Positions 1-11,312 of a stretch of 64,000 nucleotides of DNA are shown here, piece by piece. Source of the stretch: Breviolum minutum Mf 1.05b.01 (lineage: Eukaryota; Sar; Dinophyceae; Suessiales; Symbiodiniaceae); NCBI GenBank assembly GCA_000507305.1, contig DF239635.1, positions 1 to 64,000 of the forward strand, read 5' to 3'. The position numbers and the translations under genes are program-made. Each line of letters opens with the position of its first letter. The stretch's first letter is position 1. The notes below the pieces were generated by a model. That model had not been told where the DNA came from. It saw nothing but the letters and a program-made list of their open reading frames with translations, and ran no database searches.

Positions 1-935
1 CATTATTTTTGGTTAATAAATCACCTAATAATTTATTTTACACAAATTTAAATTCTATAATAATAAATTTTATAAATCCTTGGAAAAAATAATTATATAT
101 ATATATATACATATCTTAATATATTTTCCTTTATATATTTTACTAATACAATCTTGGAATGGGCACGGACTTTAAAAAATCAGACTTCACTCATTCTGGC
201 GGCCCGATTTACAGCCACAACAAGTAATAAATTACTATTTTCTTGTTCAATTCTATGTCTTTTACATGTAGTACTAAATCTAATCTAATCAGTTGTAAGA
301 CATTCTTTTTCTGCTAAAGCTATTTTCCAGTTTCTTGGATCCGACAACGCGCATCCTGCGAGATGCCAGTTCCGAAATTTGTTTGGGAATTTCGACCCAA
401 AGCTATGGACTTGCCAATAGCCACCGTTAAAAGGTAACATGGACACTATGGGACTCTTGTGCCAAACAATTGAAAACTCATCACTAGCTTTTGATCCTGC
501 AAAATTGATGAATTTTCTTTAGAAACATGAGTGCCAAAGGTTTCATCACAACACTTGATGGAACATACACGGAAGAGGATAAGATCTTGATGCAACAATT
601 GCAAAACCCGGAAAAATAGAAGATTTTATGCTGCTTCAATGTACTTGACATTAAGGAAAGTTACACCCAATTGGACAATGGGCTAACGTATCACTATCAA
701 TATCGCCAAGTTGGTTGAGCCTGCTATCTGATGACTACGTCATCAGGACTTCACCCAAAAATTCAACTGGTGGTTACCAGGATTTCAGCCACCGTTCGTG
801 GTAAATTGGTGGTTTGTTTGTGTCCCGTTAAAGTTTGGGATTCTGGAGATACCTGTTTCACAACAATCCTAAGGGAATCCTTTTGGGATCCAAACCACCA
901 ATCTACCGCCCCTGAGATATTGCTCGAGTATCATA

Positions 936-1044
936 CTGTTGATGGTTCAGAAATCCGGTTAAGCACCTCCGGGATGTATGAAACCCTATAAAAACCGGGG
1001 TAAACTACCAACCTCAACTGGTGCAGGATTTCTTCCATCAACAG
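936..1044. repeat. MITE-C copy
   Basis: Inverted repeat starting CTGTTGATGG and ending CCATCAACAG, flanked by TA on both sides (934-935 and 1045-1046). The interior carries AAATCC and its complement near the ends. This is the first of about nine copies; the TA flank suggests a Tc1/mariner (Stowaway-type) non-autonomous element. Confidence 0.75.
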
Positions 1045-1467
1045 TATTTCCAAGACAACACTTGATAATTGGCATTTTGTTTGCCAAGAGCTTTCATTAT
1101 CATCTTCATGATAAAACTTCAACAAGCTCCTCCAAAGAGAACACCCCTGGTACCATTGTGAAAGCAGGTCAATGACCATAGTTTGCGTCTGAAGTCTGGA
1201 CCCAAACATTTTGCCATTCCTAAAGGGTTTCTCAAACCGCCAATGGTGAGTCAAACCCTCCAACCCGCATGGCCTTTCAGCGGTTAGATAAATTTCATGA
1301 AACGTTCAGTTTTCTGAGGTCACCCTAAGCATTTTCCGTTGTGTACATGCTTATACCTTTTTTGTAGACTCCGAAACTTTTCAAACCTATCAATGTTTCC
1401 ACGCATACTTCCACATACATAAATCACAAAAACAGAAGTTCATTTGTAATTCTTATAATATTCTATA

Positions 1468-1570
1468 TGGATGTTTCCAAAAATTGTGGTACCCCCAAAT
1501 CATCCATTTTAATAGGGTTTTCCATTATAAACCATCCATTTTGGGGTACCCCTATTTTTGGAAACACCCA
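1468..1570. repeat. MITE-B copy
   Basis: Near-perfect hairpin of about 103 bp: TGGATGTTTCC at the left and GGAAACACCCA at the right, with GGGGTACC in the inner arms and TA on both sides. The loop lies between two ATCCATTTT-like arms. Confidence 0.8.
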
Positions 1571-1937
1571 TATTTACCAGCATACTTTTATTCATCTATA
1601 AATCTCTCCCATCAAAGGCCCCCCAACCAATTTGGCCGCGAATCACCAAGTCATTCCCCCACCCATCCAACCCCTCGACATCCGTCAACTAAGCTCCCCA
1701 AACTCTCGCCAACTCTTGCAGATCTTCATCATCAGATAAGCCACCTGTAGGTTGGTTGGGGTTGAGGTAGGTTGGTAGGTTGTACAAGATGGGCCCGCGT
1801 CACCAGTTATATACAAGGTGTCAAAAAACTCCCCAAAAAGTAGTAGGTTACATTACCAGTCACCCAGTTAGTGGGCGATTCTGGGTTTATTTACAAATAG
1901 TAGGGGCCCGATTTTGTAGGGTTGCTTGGGTGATATA

Positions 1938-2067
1938 CTCCCTGAAACTCACACATTTCTCGCCCCTGAAAAATGCTTCCTCTAAAAATCAATGAGTGGA
2001 AGATAACTTTTCATTCTGGGGCGAAAGGAATATTTTCAGAGCTTTTTGCTCTTAGTTTCAGGGAGGA
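1938..2067. repeat. MITE-D copy
   Basis: Inverted repeat with CTCCCTGAAACT at the left and AGTTTCAGGGAG at the right and inner arms around CGCCCCTGAAA. The termini resemble the CTCCCTCC end of Stowaway elements; a TA lies at the left edge. Confidence 0.65.
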
Positions 2068-2599
2068 ATTTGATATCTTTGGGTGATATCTTGCACCTTC
2101 ACCCTTTTTCAATGAAATGATCTCATGAACTCAGAAGGAAATTGGGTCCGGATTTTGGACGATTTGGTAAGGTGTGAACAAACAAACCATTCCAGCTGCT
2201 TGCGACAAGGTGATGAGTGAATATGTTTGGACATTTTTTGAATCATGCTTTATCGCTTCATATCGAACTTGTACCATCTTATACCTATGGGATGTGAGTC
2301 ACCTAGTACTCAACATTTGCGTCCGAACTTGATAAATCGGATAGGTAGCCAAAGGGCCTCATGACACCCCAGTCCCCCAGAAAGTCTGGGGCACCGTGGC
2401 ACCGGATTAGTTTCCCCATCTTGCAGTACAAAATTATACACAATTGCTGAACAAACATCTGATTGTCCAGTGCTTAAAACTGGACAAACAGATTGGAAAT
2501 TGAGATGCTTGCCTACAAGATCGTCATCTTGCACTGAGCCATAATAGTTCAAGGTCCAAATTGTCTTCGTTCGAATGATACAAACAATCCGATTTGCAG

Positions 2600-2629
2600 C
2601 TTGTCCAAGACATGCAAAGCTTGGAAGAT
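2600..2629 (+). CDS. Short exon candidate, unknown protein
   Basis: Ten codons reading LVQDMQSLED between an acceptor (GATTTGCAG) and a donor (GTAACC). It joins in phase 0 to the next exon at 2791 across a 161-nt intron. The family is not recognised. The neighbouring exon has the stronger splice signals, and this one is called largely because the phase fits. Confidence 0.35.
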
Positions 2630-2790
2630 GTAACCATCTTGTTGGAACTGTGGAGCAAATATTAGCGAAGCTTTTCATGTTTTTTTTGGAGTTCAGTTTG
2701 CTGATTGAGTATATAAATACATATACAGTATACATATATGCGTATATATATATATATATATATATGTACATATGGCTTCCCCCAATTCAG

Positions 2791-2904
2791 GTGGACATGG
2801 ACACCTGCGTTCCCCAACTAATTGCTGCATACCGCCCACCACAGCCTAGTGCAAATGCTAAGGACCGTGGGGTCTTGTTGACCGCCTTGCAATGCTTCGA
2901 TTCT
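2791..2904 (+). CDS. Exon, unknown protein
   Basis: Thirty-eight open codons begin VDMDTCVPQLIAAYRPPQPS and end LLTALQCFDS. The acceptor is pyrimidine-rich (CTTCCCCCAATTCAG) and the donor is GTGAGC, both at phase 0. This is one of the cleanest exon calls on the left side. No family is recognised, and upstream and downstream exons were not found. It reads toward the minus-strand DUF4116 exons, so the two genes would be convergent. Confidence 0.5.
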
Positions 2905-2969
2905 GTGAGCTTCATGTCGTGTGCTTTCATGACAAATGATTTTCCATAGGATTTTCCAATTCAAAATCA

Positions 2970-2974
2970 CCATG

Positions 2975-3034
<60 letters not shown>

Positions 3035-3047
3035 TTGATGATGATGA

Positions 3048-3122
<75 letters not shown>
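2970..3122. repeat. Compound GAT/GTT trinucleotide microsatellite
   Basis: A run of ATG/GAT units with a few G and T substitutions (about 2970-3047) passes directly into about 25 GTT units (about 3048-3122). Translated, this gives poly-Met/Leu on one strand and poly-Gln/His on the other, which explains the long ORFs here; they are not treated as genes. Confidence 0.95.
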
Positions 3123-3126
<4 letters not shown>

Positions 3127-3479
3127 TTACTACACACATATGAAAGTTATCTCTGAATTGGGGAGCTACAAAAAAATCTCAAGAAGTGTTTCCACAACCA
3201 TGTGCAGTGCAAATCCGATCAAACGCAACTGGGAGAATGAGTCGACAATTGGCTTGCCATGCGAAACGTTGAAAAATATCGTCTGAACATGTTAAAAAAT
3301 TGAACGGCACATTTCACACTTTTTTTAACATATCTGACTGCATCCAACGTACATATTGTGTATACATATACTTACAATTTACGTATATTCACAATATACA
3401 CACCAAGTGAAACACGAAGCAACTTCTGATATCTATATCTAAGAAAAGCCAGAATTGCAACAGTAACTGCATTGCGTTG

Positions 3480-3566
3480 CACGACTTTGTCATCTTTGGC
3501 CTGCCAAACAACCTCTCGATCACTGCGCAGGTCCTCCAAACACAAATCAAGGAAGATTTTGTGGAC
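3480..3566 (-). CDS. DUF4116-like repeat exon (most 3' of the series)
   Basis: The minus frame reads LEDLRSDREVVWQA, matching the DUF4116 core (acidic-Arg-Glu followed by V-V-x-x-A). An AG precedes the Asp-Leu-Arg codons after a T-rich stretch (TTCCTTGATTTGTGTTTGGAG). The frame stays open downstream, so the 3' limit is uncertain. DUF4116 is a short alpha-helical repeat found in protist and bacterial proteins; its function is unknown. Confidence 0.5.
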
Positions 3567-4429
3567 CTATTTGGGACCTCCAACATGTTGAACACACCCA
3601 GTTGATGCGAAAACCCTCTCAAAACATACTTGGAATATGTTGGAATATGCTGCCCTTAAGACTCCTGCAACATGTGAAGCCAGCAGCCAGGCGAAATTGG
3701 ACATTATGTCCATGTGATTTTCAAGTGACGGATTTGGCTTCTACGAAGACACCTAATAACAAGGATAAACCTAACTGTCCTCTGGAAAGCAATGTCTCCA
3801 TATCAACATGTGCTTCCGGATTTTCTTCCATCATAAAATACAGATGCAAAGCTCCATCTGTGGTGTTGCCACGTTTGTACAACAAGCGGTTTTCTTTTGA
3901 TATGGTGTTTTTTCACGCCAAAATATGCGGAAAAAAAAGGTGTTTCACATGCTACAACTTCAACAAAAAAACCCGGAGGTTTGAGGTTTGAAGCAGTATC
4001 TTTCAGTTCCATTCATGATATGTCAGGCACTCAGCTTTTTGTTGCCTTTTGGAGGTTTTTTTCCACCATCCATTTCCCTAGCTCCCAACTATTTCCCCAG
4101 AATGCTGGAGATTTTCATCATGTGAAACGTGAATGGCAGTTTTGTTCAATTCCAAATTGACTTCTCAAGTCAAAAGGATGGTTGTTTTGGAGAGGTCCGG
4201 TGAATCTTTGAAAACTGATGCTGTTCTCAAAGAAACTCCATGACATTGTATTCGCCGCCGCTATCGGATGGTGTTTGGAAAAAAAAGTCTGGAAAAATCT
4301 TGGGTCCCAAGCTCGCATTTTTCGAGGTACAGTATTTTCACTTGCCGTGATTTGTAGATTTCAATTTTTCAGAGAAGTCGATTGAAAACCTGCGCCAAAT
4401 TTAATTATCATGATATTTCACCAACCTAG

Positions 4430-4635
4430 GGGATTTCCCAGGTATTTCACCAATTAATTATAAGGCCAATTAAAATCCCCTTATTCTGGCCAAATGGAAT
4501 AATATTTCACCAACCATCCGATTTCCCTGAAATAGCCGGGGTCCCATTTCCCTGAAAAAAAGAGCTACCAAGCTTCAGGGCCAATGGGTCGTGTTTTTGG
4601 TCGCGATGAAATTTGACCAGAAATATGATTTCTTG
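4430..4635. repeat. Repeat H copy (long form)
   Basis: About 200 bp with ATTTCACCAAC, ATTTCCCTGAAATAG and TTTTTGGTCGCGATGAAA blocks. The same blocks recur in the same order at 5.9, 19.3-19.5 and 30.0-30.1 kb. The ends are not clear. Confidence 0.6.
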
Positions 4636-5618
4636 GAACTACAGGAATGAGCTCTGATGGAAGGACGGCCCTGTAAGTTGGTAGTTTTGGTGTTGTTTTG
4701 TGGCGAAGGACTGAGTCATGTGAGTACCCTTCCTAACAAACAGCCCGCAAAGAACTGACTTTCAATAGAAAGGCATGTCTTTCTCATGCAAAAACATGCA
4801 AAACACCTCAGATTCCGAAACTGATCCTCCAGAAATCTCACATAGCAACTGAAACATGATGATATTTTTGGACGCGTGTTTCCTTTCCATTCCATCAAAA
4901 AAGACCAGTTACCCTTTTCAATTTTTTTTCCCTCCCACCTCGCCGGCAAATTCCAGAGCACAACCGTGTTGCTGCACTGCCTCATCAAGTGGCTTGATCC
5001 CTGGGAATCTAGCCATGCTCAGCTTCAGGGAGTTATACTTTACCAGCAAAATTACATACACCCTGGAAAATTGGTATGGAACTTAAAAATGGAGGTTTGG
5101 AAGATGACCCTCCTTTTCAACTATAAAAAAACGTAATTTTTAGGTTCCAGCCATTCATTTTTCAGGGTGTAGTCACAAGAGCTACAAGCCACTCACAAGC
5201 AAGCTGTGCAGGTTTGGTGCACTTTGAAGTTCAAAACCCAATGCATTGTCACATGTGTATTGCGATATTATTTCCAATGTTTGCAAATCATTGTGCCTCT
5301 ACTTGCAATTTTGACTTACCATGCAGCTTTTTTGAGAGTCAGGTGCATTTTTCATGCAAAAGGTTTGCAATTTGAACATCAACTTGAGCTTTTTCAGAGC
5401 CAGATTCTGGTTTCAGGAAATTTGGAGGGTTTTTTCCTTTTGAGATGGTCAAATAAGTTGCTGTGTATTCCATTTATCACACGAGATACTGGAGAGAGAT
5501 TCACCCACAGAGTGTTTTTTTTTGCGAGTCCAGCTCGAGTCGGCTGGGCTAGAGGCGGAACATGTAGAAGTACGGATAGATGCAGCCAATTTCATTTTTG
5601 TCATTAACTAATCCTTTT

Positions 5619-5714
5619 CTAGGTGGTGGTTTCAACCCAATATTAGTGAAATTGGATCATTTCCCCAAGTAGGGGGTCAAAATAAAAAATATTTGAGTTG
5701 CCACCACCTAGTTG
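5619..5714. repeat. MITE-A copy
   Basis: Starts CTAGGTGGTGG and ends CCACCACCTAG, an inverted repeat. The middle has AAATTGGATCATTTCCCCAA followed by AATAAAAAATATTTGAG, the family-A signature. No clear flanking duplication is seen here. Confidence 0.8.
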
Positions 5715-5797
5715 TCATTAAATTACTGCAGTTCATGTTTTTCATATCATTATCTCAAAAGGAATCCTCAGAGCTGTTCGCTTCGACGACAACTCAC

Positions 5798-5869
5798 CTT
5801 TTCTTCAATGAAATTGGAAGGTTCCCAGTGGATTCCCGAATGAGATGCGTCCGGCGCCTCTGTTTCCAT
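5798..5869 (-). CDS. Possible exon with strong donor
   Basis: From an ATG at 5869 the minus frame reads METEAPDASHSGIHWEPSNF and then IEEK, followed by the strong donor GTGAGT. A second frame is also open. It lies between two DUF4116 exons on the same strand, so it may be a linker exon rather than a gene start. No family is recognised. Confidence 0.3.
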
Positions 5870-5914
5870 TTTAGAGTCATTCCATGATGCTAAGTGGTTT
5901 AAAACCTAGATTTC

Positions 5915-6010
5915 CCAGAAATAGCCGGGGTCCCATTTCACTTCCAAAGAGCTACCAAGCTTGGGGGCCAAATCCGTCGTGTTTTTGGTCGGTATAATTA
6001 TGACCGAATG
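5915..6010. repeat. Repeat H copy
   Basis: Contains CCAGAAATAGCCGGGGTCCC, GAGCTACCAAGCTT and GTGTTTTTGGTCGG, in the same order as the copy at 4.4-4.6 kb. Confidence 0.55.
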
Positions 6011-6603
6011 CATCATTCATGCTGTTGATGGCTGAAATCTTGCACCAGTAGGCTGGTAGTTTATCACATTATTTACAGGGTTTTATATACGACATGTACT
6101 CCCTAATTCAAACAACCCATGCTTGCCTCACTCAACCTTTGGCTGACCCTGAGCTACCAAAGTCACAAATCACTGCAAAAACATCCCCCCGTTAAGACTT
6201 AAGACTAACATTACAAGTGACAAAAATGCCATCCTACAAGGAAACAAGTCGATTCTTCGAGACTTATGCTTAGTGTTGGGAATTTTGAATTAGTGGTTTT
6301 TGATGATGTAGTGGCTTCGAACTTGGAGGCTCTCAAAGCATTCTCTCAAACTTCCAATGAGTCATTGAAGAAAAGCCAGTGGGGGAAATCACACCGTAAT
6401 AAGTCTGAGACTTGGTGAAACCCGTTAACATTCTACAAGTAGAGCATTGGTTTTCTGCTGCTCCTCTTGGTTGCTTTAGGGTAGGCCTTTAAAAGGCATA
6501 TATCCCTCCGGCACAGAAAGAAAGTCCAAATACCTCAACTCCTGAACTACCAGGATGCCTAACCTGAACCCCACCGTGGTTTTCCAAGTTTTCCCATTTT
6601 CCC

Positions 6604-6692
6604 TCAGAACCTCGCCTGTAAGACAATCTCCCGATCCTCAAGGAAAGAAAGACTCGAAGATGAACGAAAATTGACCGAACACTTTCGGGGTG
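6604..6692 (-). CDS. DUF4116-like repeat exon, possibly frameshifted
   Basis: The minus frame reads FLEDREIVLQA, a DUF4116 core. The Asp codon follows an AG at 6637-6638 (CCTTGAG|GAT), the same codon position as in the units at 13.3 and 19.75 kb. The frame hits TGA soon after, while an overlapping frame continues VLRENGKTWK, which looks like the next part of the same repeat. Either the exon ends at CAG before GCGAGG (a GC donor) or an indel has broken the unit. Confidence 0.5.
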
Positions 6693-6741
6693 TAGATTCG
6701 ATCGTTTTGCGAGTGAACGGTGGTGAGGTTTCATCATGATA

Positions 6742-6844
6742 CGGTTGATGGACAAAATCCGGCTAACCACCAAGGATGATGATTATCCCATTATTTATAG
6801 GGTTTTAACCATCCCAGGTGGTGCAGGATTTCGTCCATCAACAG
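6742..6844. repeat. MITE-C copy
   Basis: GGTTGATGGACAAAATCC at the left and GGATTTCGTCCATCAACAG at the right, with TA at 6740-6741 and 6845-6846. Confidence 0.75.
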
Positions 6845-7317
6845 TATTTTCAAAAATCATCCAATTACCCTCCGAAAAACTAACATATCCCACCTGGCGA
6901 AGTTCGGAAAATCATCCACTCAAAATTTGCCGGGCGGCGATTGTACGGGGTATGTGATGGGAACCCCCAGGAGTGTACCGCTTTTCAGTTAGGGGTTCCA
7001 TGTTAAACTTCAGGGGTGTAAACAACAATTTTGGGGGGTCATCTCTCTAGGTCTCCATATTGTAGGAACCCAGAAGTGTAGGAGATGAAGCTTTGATCTT
7101 CGTTCCTGCACAGTACTCAAAAAATGGCACCCAACGACCAACGCGAATCATTCTGAAACACCATCCGTCACCACTCAACCAACAACTTTTTTTTGATTTT
7201 TCTGGCACATTCTCATTTTTCAACAGTTCAAGACTTCACAGGACTTGAAAGCTCTCAATGAAAATCCTGGGCAGTGATCTAGTGGCCAATGACCCCCTTT
7301 CCCCCAAGGGTCTCCAC

Positions 7318-7363
7318 CTCTCTCAGCGAAAAGGAGGCATGCTTCAAAGATAGGCCATCGAAC
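7318..7363 (-). CDS. DUF4116-like repeat exon
   Basis: Forty-six nt reading (x)FDGLSLKHASFSLRE, matching the G-x-x-L-x-x-A-S second helix of the DUF4116 repeat. The acceptor is CCAG|G and the donor GAG|GTGGAG. Both the entry phase (one base before the Phe codon) and the donor are the same as in the exon at 17.9 kb. The flanking sequence also stays open (VLVETVRILK upstream), so the true exon could be longer. Confidence 0.5.
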
Positions 7364-7837
7364 CTGGTTTTCAGAATCCGAACTGTCTCCACCAGAACCC
7401 AGGGCGAAGAATGAGTTAGGTAACAAATTGCGATGAAAAAATATCCAGCCTTTATTGAAACCCTCAGGCCAATAGACTTGTAACTCCATCCTTTCGCATC
7501 ATTCAACTTCTACCTGTTTGAAGTGTTCAGGCTTGATTCGTTTGATGTACTTGTCGCTTGTACATCTTATTCCATTTTTAACAATATAGTCTATAGTGGA
7601 TGACTTGGTGATACCATCTTTTACAGCATTCATTGTTGTTTTTGCTGCAAACAGCAGAGAGCATCACTGGTCCCTGGATTTCTTCAAATCATGGGATTCC
7701 CTTCTTCCACATGCTTCAATCAAACAAGAAATTTTGTGATATTTTTCGACTTTTCAAGCACCTCTTTTGGGGTCAACAATCCATTTATATGTACGGTTTT
7801 TATCATGGGGCAATCTTTTCCCACCCAACAAAACTGA

Positions 7838-7903
7838 GGTATTTGACTTGATTGCAGCAACCACCACATCACGATCATCCTGAAGCTCCTCCCATTTCAA
7901 TTG
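7838..7903 (-). CDS. DUF4116-like repeat exon
   Basis: The minus frame reads LKWEELQDDRDVVVAAIKSN and then TSVLL, an almost textbook DUF4116 unit (E-L-x-x-D-R-D-V-V-x-A-A-I-K-x-N). Unlike several other units there is no splice site between DRD and VVV. The exon ends are not fixed. The frame is open from about 7945 to 7754. Confidence 0.65.
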
Positions 7904-8059
7904 GGCGGAAAGTGATGAATGTCCTCCAATAAAAACCATTCGCAAGAAGCTATCATTATCAAAGCCCTAAGAGGTGCTCTTTGACCCCAGCTCTCCCCAA
8001 AAAAAAGGGACATATAATCGCATAGCAAACCCTGTTTTTTCATGCCAAGATTGACTGCT

Positions 8060-9600
8060 GTAAAATGAATTTTAGTGCTCCCCCCCTTCCCAGGATGTTT
8101 AGTCGCCACCAGGATTTTGGGTTCATTGATCCAGGAACTAAACATTAATTTGCTAATATTATTATCTAATATTACTGGGAAGGGACACAACCCAAGAAAT
8201 GATGATGTTCTGTGACGTTGCGGAGGTTGGCTGTATGGAATTTCGCACTTCATTTTGGTATGATGGGACTGTCAGCATCTGGGAGCGTGTTGAACAAATG
8301 GAAGCCTGTAGATAATGGGTCAAGATCCCGGCATGAACGCCAGAAGGATGGGTAGATGGGAAGTAAACAAAGTGAACTAACCCTCTGAAACGATACATGG
8401 TCCAGCAATATCCTCAAATCAACCACGTCGTATTATGGACAACTTTTTATCATTTGAAAGAGTACAAGTAGCTCAATGGCGAGGTGCCCATATGATGGGT
8501 GTTTAACATGTCCTCAGGGTGTCTTGCACCAGTTGTGCAACAAAAACTTTCAAATGCATTAAGTGCAAGAGGAACAATCATGTATTACCTGCATCCAGAG
8601 TAGGAAGAAACACCCACTTAGGACAATTAAGATGTTTCACAAGACTTTAGATGACGATACTTCAGCCAAAAAGGGCCAAATCTGAGTTGTCAAAAGATTT
8701 GTTTCAAAAAAACAACGAGATGCACTGCCACCTCCAAGGTGGTGCTGAGGGATTGAGTAAAATTTAGTCGACCCCAGTAACGCTTCACGATGGCGATGGA
8801 CAGGGGCCATCTTCAAGATTTCTTTATTTATTTCAACCCAGCTGGAAAATAACATCATAACATCATCAGTGTATCTTTTGCGAAATGCTCAAACGCACCC
8901 AAAGACTTAATGTATGAAGTACTTACAGTACCTACATTTATCCTCCATAAATCGCACAACATGTAGGATACATGCAATAGTACATATATCATTATTCATT
9001 ATATTTTAGTAGCCACAATCCTATCTTTTTTCGAACAGGCACATAAAACCCATTAAAAATACATTAAAGGCATCGCCAACAAAATGCAGCTGGGAGAAGC
9101 CCGCGGCTGAGAGTCGCTACATTGCATCAGGACCAACATTCGAACCTATCATCTGCCATTAGAACCCATGGGTTGTTTTCCAAGGCGCAAATTTTGGCGG
9201 TATTTTTTGAGAAGAAATATTGGGGCAGAAAAATACAACTGGCATTTTTTTGGAAAACATCGTATTAGGCCACACGGCAGGTCCAGACTGTCAAGCCAAC
9301 CAAATTCGCCCCCGTTGAGGTGTTTAGAACTCATGGAATAAAAAGAAACCGATTTTGGATTTTGGATTTTGTTTCTCAATCAGATTTGGGTCAATTGACA
9401 TTGCGATTTAGACACGGAAGGCGAAAAACAAATGTGGGAGTTCCCGTGACAGAATTTTGGCTCAATTACAGTGAGATGTGGACCCGGTCCACAGCATTTG
9501 CAGCAGTTCCAGCAGCATTTGTACACCGAGAGCATCACAGAAGCTGGCTTGATCTCAAAAGCAATTTGCTGCTGTGCTACAATTTGCTCCACCCTCAAGA
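8060..9600. other. Gene-poor stretch between DUF4116 exons
   Basis: Open minus frames at 8.06-8.16 (EPKILVATKHPGKGG, weakly DUF4116-like), 8.64-8.86 and 9.4-9.6 kb lack clear splice limits. No structured repeat was recognised. Probably intronic sequence with one degenerate or missed exon. Confidence 0.3.
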
Positions 9601-9615
9601 AAATTTTAGGCTCTA

Positions 9616-9723
9616 CTGTTGATTTAAGAAATCCTGCACCAGTTGATAGGTAGTTCATATATCCCATTTTTTACAAGGTTTTCTGCATCCCAGGTGGTTG
9701 TTTGGGATTTCTTCCATCAACCG
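9616..9723. repeat. MITE-C copy
   Basis: CTGTTGATTTAAGAAATCC at the left and GGGATTTCTTCCATCAACCG at the right, flanked by TA (9614-9615 and 9724-9725). The interior ACCAGTTGATAGGT is typical of this family. Confidence 0.7.
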
Positions 9724-9770
9724 TATTGTAACGGAATCCGCCCATTCAAGTGGACTTAAGGCGACTTGCG

Positions 9771-9910
9771 TTGTAGAGAGCATGGACTGGCATGGGCTCA
9801 TGTTTGCAAATGGATCTAAATCTTCCCTGTCGGCTGCATTGTATGGCAAAAATCACGTGGTTCTCCCAGAAAGGCTGGTAGCTGCTACGGCGTCTGAATG
9901 GAAACAAAAA
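9771..9910 (+). CDS. Doubtful exon with ATP12-like motif
   Basis: The plus frame contains VVLPERLVAATASEWKQKH, which resembles the conserved LP-x-x-x-LA-x-x-x-A-x-EW-x-Q block of the mitochondrial F1-ATPase assembly factor ATP12. An AG (TTGTAG) lies just upstream and a GTGAAC follows the final His. No other ATP12 block was found nearby, and the surrounding exons are on the minus strand, so the match may be chance. Confidence 0.2.
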
Positions 9911-10243
9911 CATGTGAACCATGATATGTGTAGCTTTGCTCAGTCGACTTTCTGACCAATCACCAGTGCAAGGACTTCATAGCCTAAGGGAAGAAGGGCC
10001 TATTGGCAGGATGTTTTCTGCACGTCCTGGCTCCTTAATCAAGCCCGGGCAACAGGAGGCAATACCTCACGCTCCAAAGACATAGTGTCCGAAATATATG
10101 CTATAGCCAAGCAGTAACTATACAAACAAATACACACAAAAACTCAATGTATGTATGCACATCAAGATATTGTTTCTTATTTTTCCCGGATAAAAAACAA
10201 GTTGCATTCCCTTGTTCGTCTTTTTCGACCTTTTTTTTTGTGT

Positions 10244-10301
10244 CGTCCTTGGAGGCCAAACGAAGGTTCTCTCCACTGTTCTTCACAGACAGCAAAACCA
10301 C
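10244..10301 (-). CDS. DUF4116-like repeat exon
   Basis: Begins exactly after GGGGCAG and reads VVLLSVKNSGENLRLASKDD. This is the DUF4116 unit from the V-V-L-x-x-V-K-N-x-G helix onward, so the exon boundary falls between the DRE and VV parts of the repeat, as at 15.58 kb. Phase 0 at entry. The donor is not certain (frame open to about 10190). Confidence 0.6.
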
Positions 10302-10659
10302 CTGCCCCCGTGGCTGGACAGTTGGCAAATGATGGCAAAACGTAGAGATTGGGTCAAGCAAAACCATTCAAAAGCACTGGAGTTGACGTTCAAGCATTTT
10401 TTTCCAAACTTAATGATCATGCCCAAAATAGGAAGTTTTCCCCCAAATTGGAACAACTTCATGTTCTTTTTGAATGCCATCACATGCTACAACAAATTTT
10501 CTAGCAATGAGCTTTTACCAATACCTTCCATCAACTCTTGTGTCGAATTGTTTACCTTTCATGGAATTAACATATCCCACCAAACGGGAAGTTGGGCAAA
10601 TCATCGACTCACAAGTGCCGGCTGGGAAGGGATATGCTAGTTTCCAGGAAAGTAACAAC

Positions 10660-10763
10660 CTAGGTTGTGGTTGAACCAACCCATGTGAAAATTATGCTCG
10701 TTAAATTGGATCATTTCCCGTATAGGCTTGAACATAAACAATATTTGAGTTGCCACCACCCTG
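10660..10763. repeat. MITE-A copy
   Basis: CCTAGGTTGTGGTTGAACC at the left and GAGTTGCCACCACCCTGG at the right, with AAATTGGATCATTTCCC in the middle. The termini are somewhat decayed. Confidence 0.75.
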
Positions 10764-11099
10764 GAAAATCAACATGACTAACTGGAAAACCCCCAGCTTC
10801 AATGGGAAATACATCGACTGAAACCACCTGTCCCCAGCACATTTGTTGCGGCCTTTTTTTCATCTCCGAAATCCGACCTCTTTATCGGCTCGCATCATGT
10901 CCGATGCAAAATCCAAAGCATCAGCGTCCTTTGTTTGGAGGGAAGCAGGGAAGCCATGTTGCAATGGCAATGGATTTTTGGGTTTACCAAGGGAGATATC
11001 AAAAAATCATACACCCCTAAAGTTGAACATGGTCCCTGAAAAATGATGGTTAGAAGTTAGAAAACTACTTTCCTTTTTGGAACGGCAAATTCTCAGGGG

Positions 11100-11312
11100 C
11101 TATGCTAAACTTCCAGGGAGTACAATGACATGGGAATGAATCACAAACAAAACCACCAGTGCAAATTGGCATTTTTTGTTTGGAAAGTGGGAAGATTCCA
11201 CAGGTCTCGGGACGGTTTTGGAGGCATGGACATTCCGGTCAACATAAGCCTTCACCACATGACTCACATTTCGAAATGGGAGAACTTCGATTTTCACTCG
11301 AATGGCTGGTGA
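11100..11312 (-). CDS. Possible exon, uncertain
   Basis: The minus frame reads MMRDREDFAHSPAIRVKIEV and then LPFRN before a good donor (GTGAGTC). The DRED start recalls DUF4116, but the rest does not fit. The plus strand is also open here. Confidence 0.2.
   Translation of the reverse strand, partial: SPAIRVKIEVLPFRNVSHVVKAYVDRNVHASKTVPRPVESSHFPNKKCQFALVVLFVIHSHVIVLPGSLA

Larger units (their letters stand above)
1..2590. other. Non-coding stretch with repeats
   Basis: AT-rich sequence with no convincing exon. It holds an AT microsatellite near 97-110, a MITE-C copy (936-1044), a MITE-B copy (1468-1570) and a MITE-D copy (1938-2067). A minus-strand ORF at 2310-2771 is open for 153 codons, but its first part is a translated TA microsatellite and no splice frame was convincing. 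Confidence 0.5.

Noticed and set aside
2927-3286. Poly-Gln/His (minus) and poly-Met/Leu (plus) ORFs
   Set aside because: Pure translation of the GAT/GTT microsatellite with no flanking domain.
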